Shown: positions 6,830-13,101 of the stretch, one piece after another
How the letters are laid out: each line of letters begins with the position of its first letter
Position numbering within the stretch: the stretch's first letter is position 1
Assembly (NCBI RefSeq): GCF_022341425.1
Contig: NZ_JABFUC010000015.1
Coordinates: 1 to 64,000, forward strand
Reading direction: 5' to 3'
Length of the DNA: 64,000 bases
Source: Billgrantia campisalis
GTDB taxonomy: Bacteria > Pseudomonadota > Gammaproteobacteria > Pseudomonadales > Halomonadaceae
The notes under the pieces: generated by a model
The model's input: only the letters and a program-made list of their open reading frames with translations
Told to the model about the DNA's origin: nothing
Database searches by the model: none
Position numbers and translations under genes: made by a program

Positions 6830-9358
6830 TTAGGCGGGCCTTAGCTGGCCGCGCTCGCTGGTGTATATGATGTCCGGGTCGGGGCGGGCGTCGTTGACGA
6901 AGCTGCGGAAGCGCTTGAGCTTCTCCGGGTCGCTGATGGCGCCCGCCCACTCGCATTCGTAGGCGTCGATGACGGTCTGCATCTGCCGTTCCAGCTCCTC
7001 ATTGATGCCCAGGCTGTCCTCGAGGATCACCTCCTTGAGGTAGTCCAGGCCGCCTTCCAGGTTCTCGCGCCAGACCGAGGTGCGCTGCAGGCGGTCGGCG
7101 GTGCGGATGTAGAACATCAGGAAGCGGTCGATGATCCGGTAGAGCTGCTCGTCGTCGAGGTCGGTGGCGAAGAGCTCGGCGTGGCGCGGGCGCATGCCGC
7201 CGTTGCCGCAGACATACAGGTTCCAGCCGTTCTCGGTGGCGATCACGCCGATGTCCTTGCTCTGGGCCTCGGCACACTCACGGGTGCAGCCGGAAACGCC
7301 GAACTTGATCTTGTGAGGCGCGCGCAGGCCCTTGTAGCGGTGCTCCAGCTGAATCGCCATGCCCACGCTGTCCTGCACGCCGTAGCGGCACCAGGTGCTG
7401 CCCACGCAGGACTTCACCGTGCGCAGCGACTTGCCGTACGCGTGGCCGGTCTCGAAGCCGGCGTCGATCAGCTCGCCCCAGATCGCCGGCAGGTCCTCCA
7501 GGCGGGCGCCGAACAGGTCGATGCGCTGGCCGCCGGTCACCTTGGTGTAGAGCTCGTACTTCTGCGCCACCTGGCCCAGCACCACCAGCTTGTCGGGGGT
7601 GATCTCGCCGCCCGGCACCCGCGGCACCACCGAGTAGGTGCCGTTCTTCTGCATGTTGGCCATGAAGGTGTCGTTGGTGTCCTGCAGCGGGATGTGAGCC
7701 GCGTCGGTGATCGGCTCGTTGAAGCAGGAGGCGAGTATCGAGGCCACCGCCGGCTTGCAGATATCGCAGCCAAGGCCCTGGGTTTGGGGAGAGCCGTGCT
7801 TCTCGATCAGCTCGCTGAAGGTCTTGATGCCCTCGACGCGCACGATGTCGTAGAGCTCCTGGCGGGTGTAGTGGAAGTGTTCGCAGATCGACTTGTCGAC
7901 CTCCACGCCGCGGCTCTCGAGCTCGTGGTCCACCAGGGTCTTGAGCAGCGCGGCACAGCCGCCGCAGCCGGTGCTGGCGCGGGTGGAGCCCTTCACCGCG
8001 CCGAGGTCCACGGCGCCGCCATCGATGGAGGCGCAGACATCGCCCTTGGTGACGTTGTGGCACGAGCAGATCATGGCGGTGTCGGGCAGGGCGTCCGGCC
8101 CCAGCGTGGGGGCGGCGTCGCCGCCGGCCGGCAGGATCAGTGCGGCCGGGTCCTCGGGCAGTTCGATGCGGTTGGCGTAGTACTGCAGCAGGGTGTCGTA
8201 GACGCTGTTGTCGCCCACCAGCATGGCGCCCACTACGCGCTTGCCGTCGCTGGATACTACTAGCTTGCGGTACTGCTGCTTGATGGGGTCGAGGAAGCGG
8301 AACTGACGCGCGCCGGGGGTGCGGTCGCCGTGGGCGTCGCCGATGGAGCCCACGTCCACGCCCATCAGCTTGAGCTTGGTGCTCATATCGGCGCCGCGGA
8401 AGGCCTCGCCGGGGCGCTCTCCGGGGGAGGCGAGCAGGGTGGAGGCCGCGGCCTTGGCCATCTGATAGCCGGGGGCCACCAGGCCGAAGATGCTGCCCTG
8501 CCACAACGCCACTTCGCCCACGGCGAGAATCGCCGGGTCGCTGGTCAGGCAGCTGTCGTCGATCACCACGCCGCCGCGCTCGCCGATCTCCAGGCCGCAG
8601 TCGCGGGCCAGCTCGTCGCGGGGGCGAATGCCGGCGGAGAACACGATGAGGTCGGTCTCCAGCACCTTGTCGTCCTGGAACACCATGCGGTGGCGGCTGG
8701 CCTCGCCGTCGATGATCTCCTGGGTGGCGCGGCCGGTGAGCACCTGCACGCCCAGCGCCTCGATCTTCTCGCGCAGCAGCTCGCCGCCTTCGCTGTCCAC
8801 CTGCATCGGCATCAGGCGCGGGGCGAACTCCACCACGGCGGTGTCGAGGTTGAGCCCGCGCAGGGCGCCCGCCGCTTCCAGGCCGAGCAGGCCGCCGCCC
8901 ACCACCACGCCGGTGGTGGCGCTGTCTGCGGCGTCACGAATGGCGTCGAGGTCTTCCAGGGTGCGGTAGACCAGGCAGCCTTCGCGGTCGTTGCCGGGAA
9001 TCGGCGGCACGAAGGGGGTGGAGCCGGTGGCCAGCACCAGGCGGTCGTAGGGGAAGCGGTGCTGGTCGGTGACCACTTCGCCGACGTCCCGGTCGATGGC
9101 GAAGACCGCCTCGCCGAGGCGCAGCTCGATGCCGTGCTCGGCGTAGTACTCCCGAGTGGAGAGCGCGAGCGAGTCGGCGTCGCGGCCGCTGAAGTACTCG
9201 GAGAGGTGCACCCGGTCATAGGCCAGATGGCGCTCCTCGCCGAACACGGTGATGGCGTAGCGCTGGGTGGCGCCCTGTTCGACCAGCTGCTCGACCAGAT
9301 GGTGGCCGACCATGCCGTTGCCGATGACGATCAGTTGCGGTTTAGCGGGCGTGTTCAT
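6830..9358 (-). CDS. nirB: Nitrite reductase [NAD(P)H] large subunit NirB
   Basis: An 842-residue siroheme and iron-sulfur flavoprotein that reduces nitrite to ammonium with NAD(P)H. In order it shows an FAD-binding start (IVIGNGMVGHHLVE), an NAD-binding GGGLLGLEAAGAL, a BFD-like [2Fe-2S] region with CSCHNVTKG and TGCGGCAALL, a ferredoxin-like half domain, and the siroheme/[4Fe-4S] ligands C651 and C657 (CVGSTWC) with C691 and C695 (CTREC). The length is normal. Its ATG overlaps the stop of the upstream flavoprotein gene (9355-9358), indicating translational coupling. Expression is probably governed by the NasT-type leader upstream of 10662. Confidence 0.95.
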   Translation of the reverse strand: MNTPAKPQLIVIGNGMVGHHLVEQLVEQGATQRYAITVFGEERHLAYDRVHLSEYFSGRDADSLALSTREYYAEHGIELRLGEAVFAIDRDVGEVVTDQHRFPYDRLVLATGSTPFVPPIPGNDREGCLVYRTLEDLDAIRDAADSATTGVVVGGGLLGLEAAGALRGLNLDTAVVEFAPRLMPMQVDSEGGELLREKIEALGVQVLTGRATQEIIDGEASRHRMVFQDDKVLETDLIVFSAGIRPRDELARDCGLEIGERGGVVIDDSCLTSDPAILAVGEVALWQGSIFGLVAPGYQMAKAAASTLLASPGERPGEAFRGADMSTKLKLMGVDVGSIGDAHGDRTPGARQFRFLDPIKQQYRKLVVSSDGKRVVGAMLVGDNSVYDTLLQYYANRIELPEDPAALILPAGGDAAPTLGPDALPDTAMICSCHNVTKGDVCASIDGGAVDLGAVKGSTRASTGCGGCAALLKTLVDHELESRGVEVDKSICEHFHYTRQELYDIVRVEGIKTFSELIEKHGSPQTQGLGCDICKPAVASILASCFNEPITDAAHIPLQDTNDTFMANMQKNGTYSVVPRVPGGEITPDKLVVLGQVAQKYELYTKVTGGQRIDLFGARLEDLPAIWGELIDAGFETGHAYGKSLRTVKSCVGSTWCRYGVQDSVGMAIQLEHRYKGLRAPHKIKFGVSGCTRECAEAQSKDIGVIATENGWNLYVCGNGGMRPRHAELFATDLDDEQLYRIIDRFLMFYIRTADRLQRTSVWRENLEGGLDYLKEVILEDSLGINEELERQMQTVIDAYECEWAGAISDPEKLKRFRSFVNDARPDPDIIYTSERGQLRPA

Positions 9359-10662
9359 GCGGCCTCCTTCGCGGGGCAGTGCGGTGATTCGTTCGATTCG
9401 TCGAGCAGGGCCTGGGCGTCGGTGGCGCCGAGCAGCAGGGCCGCGCGGCAGGGGCCGAGGTCGACCCCGGCCAGGGCCTGCTCGAAGTACCAGGGGCCGG
9501 AGGCGGTATCGCCATAGAGCACGGCGCCCTCCAGGCGGCCATTGCGCAGCAGCAGGCGGCGGTAGTCGCCCTGCTCGGGGTCGTGATAGGCGAGCACCTC
9601 GTGCTCGGGGTCGGGATCAATGGGGCCGAAGGCGTAGAGCGACACGCCGCTGACCTTGAGCTTGGTGGCGCTGGGCTGCTCGACATAGCCGTCGACCGTC
9701 TCGCCGGCCAGGTGGGCGGCGAGCACCTCCACCTGGCGCCAGATCGGCTCCACCAGGCCATAGGTGGTGCCCTGGAATTCGCAGCATTCGCCCAGGGCGT
9801 GGATCGCCGGGTCGGCGCTGGTGAGAGTCTCATCGACGACGATGCCGCGGTTCACGTCGAGGTCGGCGCGACGGGCCAGGGCCACGTTGGGCACGATGCC
9901 GATGGCCACCACCACGCAGTCGGCGGCGAGCCGGGTGCCGTCGGCCAGGTGCACGGCGCCTACGCGGCCGTCGGCGCCGGCTTCCAAGCGCTCGAGCTGG
10001 GCGTGGGTGTGGATGTCGAGTCCGCGTTCGCGCAGCTCGCTTTCGAGCAGGCCGGCGGCGGTGGCGTCGAGCTGGCGGTTCATCAGGCGGTCGTCGCGCT
10101 GCAGCAGGCTGACTCGCATGCCCTGTCCGCGTTTACGCAGCCCCTCGGCGGCCTCCAGGCCCAGCAGCCCGCCGCCGATCACCACGGCGCTGCCGCCGCG
10201 CCCGCCGGCCGGGTTCTGGCTGTAGTGAATCAGGGCTTCGGCATCATCGAGGTCCCGGAAGACGTGCACCCCGGGGAGCTCGAGCCCCGGCACCGGCGGA
10301 CGGGCCGGGCTCGAGCCGGTGGCCAGCACCAGGCGGTCGTAGGCCAGGGTGCGGCCCGCATCGGTGGTCAGCCGCTGGACCTGGCGATCGATGTCGCTGA
10401 CCCGCTCCCCCAGGATCAGCTCGATGCCCTGGTCGGCGTACCAGTTGGCGTCGCGCAGGGTCAGGGCGTCGCGCTCCATCTCGCCGGCCAGCAGCGGTGA
10501 GAGCAGGATACGGTTGTAGGCCGGGTCGGGTTCCTCGCCGATCACGGTGATCCGCGACGGGCGCCCCGGCTTGCCGACCAGGGCTTCCACCAGGCGATGG
10601 CCGGCCATGCCGTTGCCGACGATCACCAGGTGTTCGGTCGGTGGGTAGGTGGCTTGGTGCAT
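9355..10662 (-). CDS. NasB-like FAD/NAD(P)H electron-transfer flavoprotein of nitrate assimilation
   Basis: A 435-residue pyridine-nucleotide-disulfide-oxidoreductase-fold protein with an FAD motif VIVGNGMAGHRLVE (about 10-23) and an NAD motif VVIGGGLLGLEAAEGL (about 153-170), plus a C-terminal domain like that behind the NirB FAD module. NirB in this operon already has its own FAD module, and NasA carries a BFD-like 2Fe-2S tail. The likely job is therefore to feed NAD(P)H electrons to NasA, as NasB does in Klebsiella-type systems. The start at 10662 has GGAGG nine bases ahead; an upstream in-frame ATG at 10842 would run through the regulatory leader and is rejected. First gene of the operon with nirB and nirD. 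Confidence 0.8.
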   Translation of the reverse strand: MHQATYPPTEHLVIVGNGMAGHRLVEALVGKPGRPSRITVIGEEPDPAYNRILLSPLLAGEMERDALTLRDANWYADQGIELILGERVSDIDRQVQRLTTDAGRTLAYDRLVLATGSSPARPPVPGLELPGVHVFRDLDDAEALIHYSQNPAGGRGGSAVVIGGGLLGLEAAEGLRKRGQGMRVSLLQRDDRLMNRQLDATAAGLLESELRERGLDIHTHAQLERLEAGADGRVGAVHLADGTRLAADCVVVAIGIVPNVALARRADLDVNRGIVVDETLTSADPAIHALGECCEFQGTTYGLVEPIWRQVEVLAAHLAGETVDGYVEQPSATKLKVSGVSLYAFGPIDPDPEHEVLAYHDPEQGDYRRLLLRNGRLEGAVLYGDTASGPWYFEQALAGVDLGPCRAALLLGATDAQALLDESNESPHCPAKEAA

Positions 10663-10698
10663 GGTCTGGCGCCTCCGCAGCGTCGAATAAGGGTCACG

Positions 10699-10760
10699 AA
10701 AAAAACGAAGGCGCCCCGGCGCGTCGCCTCCCGGAGGAGGGTGCGCTGGGACGCCTTCGT
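10699..10760 (-). terminator. Intrinsic terminator in the leader of the nasB-nirB-nirD operon
   Basis: On the minus strand ACGAAGGCG (10752-10760) pairs with CGCCTTCGT (10705-10713), with additional inner GC pairing, and is followed by a run of seven T. It lies only about 40 bases before the first start codon of the operon and downstream of the ANTAR-type hairpin. It therefore looks like the attenuator that NasT-type antitermination would relieve. Confidence 0.8.
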
Positions 10761-10783
10761 CCAATGCATGTCGGTGTGTCGAA

Positions 10784-10803
10784 GGTGATCGCCATTGATC
10801 ACC
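10784..10803 (-). promoter_or_regulatory. ANTAR-type RNA hairpin (NasT target) in the operon leader
   Basis: On the minus strand a perfect 7-bp stem GGTGATC/GATCACC encloses the six-base loop AATGGC. ANTAR targets are known to use six-base loops with A at position 1 and G at position 4, and this loop has both. It stands 24 bases before the terminator stem. The usual first hairpin of the pair is not unambiguous; imperfect repeats of CCAGGTTCTT and AAGAACCTGG at 10818-10853 may form it. NasT is encoded just upstream. Confidence 0.75.
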
Positions 10804-10837
10804 GGGCGGTTCGACTTCCAGGTTCTTCCAGGTTTCT

Positions 10838-10853
10838 TTCAAGAACCTGGCCA
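10838..10853 (-). promoter_or_regulatory. Possible sigma-54 promoter of the nasB-nirB-nirD operon
   Basis: On the minus strand TGGCCAGGTTCTTGAA has the GG and TTG of a -24/-12 promoter at the right distance, but the conserved C of the -12 GC is A. TGCACC and GCACC half-sites of NtrC type occur further up at about 10910-10945. It is weaker than the two sigma-54 sites at the nasT-nasA divergence. Confidence 0.3.
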
Positions 10854-10947
10854 GGGCGCCATTTCTTTGGTTTTTGTCCTTGTTTTTCAGTTGTCTATGG
10901 CTGGTTCGGTGGGGCCGGGTGGTGCGCTTCGATCCACGCGGTGCACA

Positions 10948-12051
10948 TCACTGGTGCATGGCGGCATCGAAATGCACGGGCGCGTAGCACTCGTGCAGGG
11001 TGCGAATATCCAGCCGGCGAGCGCTGCCGGCCAGGTGACGGGCCAGCGGGTCGGCCACCCGGCCCATGGCCTCGATGTCGGGGCGCAGCACCCCCTCGCC
11101 GAACAGGCGCTGGTACAGCGGGGCGCTGTTCAGGCGAAGGTCGTCGAGATGGCCCACCGAGCGGTCGAGGTAGGGGGGCAGGGCGAGCCAGTCGCGGGCC
11201 TGGCGCTGGTGGTCGGGGGCGGTGGCGAGCCACTGGCTGGCCGCCACCACCGCCCGGATCAGGGCGGTCAGGGTGGCCGGGTAGCGTCGGGCCCAGGAGC
11301 GGGTCACACCCAGTACCTTCTCGGGATGGTCGGGCCACAGGTCGGCGCCGCCGGCGACAATCTGGCCGACGCCGTCGTGCTCGGCCAGGCTGCCCCAGGG
11401 TTCGCCGACGCAGAAGCCGTCGATGGCGCCCTCCCGCAGCGTCGCCACCATTCGCGGCGGGGGCAGCACCACCAGTTCCATGTCGCGATCCGGGTCAAGC
11501 CCGCCCAGGGCCAGCCACTCGCGCAGCAGGTAGTGCTGGCAAGAGTAGGGGTAGACCATGGCCAGCCGGGGCCGGCGGCGGGGGTGCTCGGCGAGCCAGG
11601 CGGCCAGGGCGCGGGCGCTGGCGCGGGGCGGCGTGCCGCCTGCGGCGCCGCAGGCGTCGGCGAGCGCCGTGGACAGCACCAGGGCGTTGCCGTTGCGGGA
11701 CAGGGTGACGGGGGCCAGGGTATCGCAGGGCGCGCGCTCCAGGCCCAGGCTCATGGCCAGCGGTAGGGGCGAGAGCATCTGGGCGCCGTCGAGCAGGCCA
11801 GCGGCCACCTTGTCGCGCAGCGTGGACCAGGTGTTCTCCCGGGACAGCGTGACCTCCAGCCCCTGCTCGGCGAAGAAGCCGTACTCGCGGGCGATGATCA
11901 GCAGCGCCGCGTCCAGCAGCGGAATGAAGCCCAGGGTCAGGTGTGGCAGTTCCGGGGGTTGGGATGTCTCCATGGTCGCCCTCTTCATGGTTGCCCTCTG
12001 TGGATGGTCGTTTCCTTCGGGCGGTTTGGGGGAAAGGTCCGCGCTAGCCAT
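10948..12051 (-). CDS. nasS: NasS, cytoplasmic nitrate/nitrite sensor (NrtA/CmpA-like)
   Basis: A 367-residue protein of the NrtA/CmpA nitrate-binding family. It has the family opening LTLGFIPLLDAALLIIAREYGFF and the later GFCVGEPWGSLAE motif. It lacks a signal or lipoprotein peptide, and the N-terminal about 30 residues are hydrophilic. NrtA transport proteins are exported, whereas NasS stays in the cytoplasm and binds NasT until nitrate or nitrite releases it. The gene starts 12 bases after nasT, with AGGAG ahead of the ATG at 12051, and no transporter permease or ATPase genes are adjacent. The sensor role is therefore preferred to transport. Confidence 0.87.
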   Translation of the reverse strand: MASADLSPKPPEGNDHPQRATMKRATMETSQPPELPHLTLGFIPLLDAALLIIAREYGFFAEQGLEVTLSRENTWSTLRDKVAAGLLDGAQMLSPLPLAMSLGLERAPCDTLAPVTLSRNGNALVLSTALADACGAAGGTPPRASARALAAWLAEHPRRRPRLAMVYPYSCQHYLLREWLALGGLDPDRDMELVVLPPPRMVATLREGAIDGFCVGEPWGSLAEHDGVGQIVAGGADLWPDHPEKVLGVTRSWARRYPATLTALIRAVVAASQWLATAPDHQRQARDWLALPPYLDRSVGHLDDLRLNSAPLYQRLFGEGVLRPDIEAMGRVADPLARHLAGSARRLDIRTLHECYAPVHFDAAMHQ

Positions 12052-12062
12052 GGCGGGGTCTC

Positions 12063-12668
12063 CTACTGCGCATCGGGCGGTCGCATGTTCAGGCGTTCGA
12101 GGATATCGATGACGCTGTCGGCCACCTGAGCGATGCGCTGGCCGCGGTCCATGGCCAGCTTGCGCAGCATGCGGTAGGCCTGCTCCTCGTCGCAGTCCTG
12201 GTGTTTCATCAGCAGGCCCTTGGCACGCTCGATGCGCTTGCGCTCGGCCAGCTGGTTGCGCGTGCGGTCGAGCTCCTGGCGCATGCTCTGGAAGGCATCG
12301 AAGCGGGCAATGGCCACCTCGACGATGGCCTCGACCCGCTCGGGTACCAGGCCGTCGACCACATAGGCGCTGACCCCGGCCTTGAGGGCCGCTTTCAAGG
12401 TGTCGGAGTCGTGCTCATCGGCGAAGAACACCACCGGCCGGGGGTTCTCCCGGCTTAGCAGCGCCATGCTGTCGAGGGTGTCGCGGTCGGGCGATTCCAT
12501 GTCGATGATCACCACGTCGGGCTGGTGGCGCGCGACCATCTCGTTGAGGCTGGCGGGGCTCGTGAGCCGGCAGATGACCCGGTGTCCCTCGGCCATCAGC
12601 GCTTCCTCGACCATGGCGGCGCGAACCACTTCGTCGTCGACCAGCAGTATGTTCAGGGGGGAGGGCAT
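12063..12668 (-). CDS. nasT: NasT, ANTAR-domain RNA-binding antiterminator
   Basis: A 201-residue response-regulator-like protein. Residues about 1-125 form a receiver domain (NILLVDDE at the start, acceptor-like Asp in VVIIDME). A coiled segment leads to the C-terminal ANTAR domain (about 135-195; ERKRIERAKGLLMKHQ then EEQAYRMLRKLAMDRGQRIA). NasT binds paired hexaloop hairpins in leader RNA and prevents termination. The matching hairpin and terminator are present ahead of the nasB gene. The operon order nasT-nasS and the sigma-54 site at 12714-12730 point to nitrogen control. Confidence 0.92.
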   Translation of the reverse strand: MPSPLNILLVDDEVVRAAMVEEALMAEGHRVICRLTSPASLNEMVARHQPDVVIIDMESPDRDTLDSMALLSRENPRPVVFFADEHDSDTLKAALKAGVSAYVVDGLVPERVEAIVEVAIARFDAFQSMRQELDRTRNQLAERKRIERAKGLLMKHQDCDEEQAYRMLRKLAMDRGQRIAQVADSVIDILERLNMRPPDAQ

Positions 12669-12713
12669 AGGTCGTCGCTCGTGTCTGGCTTAGGCTCTGT
12701 GTCTGTGTCCATT

Positions 12714-12730
12714 AAGCAAGAAGTATTCCA
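12714..12730 (-). promoter_or_regulatory. Sigma-54 (-24/-12) promoter of nasTS
   Basis: On the minus strand TGGAATACTTCTTGCTT has GG and GC separated by ten bases and the TTGCT of a consensus -12 element. Transcription would start near 12704, about 36 bases before the nasT ATG at 12668. RpoN control together with NtrC is known for nitrogen-assimilation genes. Confidence 0.72.
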
Positions 12731-12817
12731 CTTGCAGCTTCGGTGGCGTCTTCCGCCGCTTTTGGCAGGCCTTCGACGAGGAAAATCGCTGAGCCGTCGC
12801 GCTGCAAGCGGCTTCCC

Positions 12818-12834
12818 GGCACCGGCCTGGTGCA
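12818..12834. promoter_or_regulatory. NtrC-like enhancer site shared by nasTS and nasA
   Basis: GGCACC-GGCCT-GGTGCA fits the NtrC dyad TGCACC-N5-GGTGCA at all but one base. It lies about 90-110 bases upstream of each of the two divergent sigma-54 promoters, the usual distance for an enhancer. Confidence 0.6.
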
Positions 12835-12941
12835 TGGGGCTCTCGCTCGTGCCTGCTTATGGTGCGTAGCAGCATCGCGGGCGACCAAAGGGCCCCTGTG
12901 ATCTGTGCCATCTCGCTGAAAGTGTCAGGTTATTCACGGTA

Positions 12942-12958
12942 TGGCATGCATTCTGCTT
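12942..12958 (+). promoter_or_regulatory. Sigma-54 (-24/-12) promoter of nasA
   Basis: TGGCATGCATTCTGCTT has the GG-N10-GC spacing and the TGGCA of a -24 element. It faces nasA, and the predicted transcript starts near 12968 with a leader of about 134 bases before the ATG at 13102. Confidence 0.72.
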
Positions 12959-13011
12959 GATACGTGTCAGGTGAATTTCGACAGGGCGCCACGTTGTGTG
13001 CCCGAACGGCA

Positions 13012-13071
13012 ACGACGCCCGCCAATACGCCCCCTCTCAACACGACCCCGGGGAGCGTTGGCGGGCGTCGT
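13012..13071 (+). terminator. Attenuator-like hairpin in the nasA leader
   Basis: ACGACGCCCGCCAA (13012-13025) pairs perfectly over 14 bases with TTGGCGGGCGTCGT (13058-13071), with further pairing of the CCCC/GGGG blocks inside. Only a short T-run follows (CGTTTCG). It ends about 30 bases before the nasA start, so it probably acts as a regulated terminator in the same NasT circuit. A clear A1/G4 hexaloop was not found here. Confidence 0.55.
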
Positions 13072-13101
13072 CGTTTCGAGAGCGTTCCAGAGGAGATCGA
13101 C

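Noticed and set aside
10663..10842. Longer start for the NasB-like flavoprotein at 10842
   Set aside because: The added codons would be translated through the ANTAR hairpin and terminator, and the ATG at 10662 has a proper ribosome site.
12964..13101. Longer N-terminus for NasA from 12964
   Set aside because: It would place the start at the predicted transcription start and through the leader hairpin. The family begins at the CPYCG segment right after 13102.
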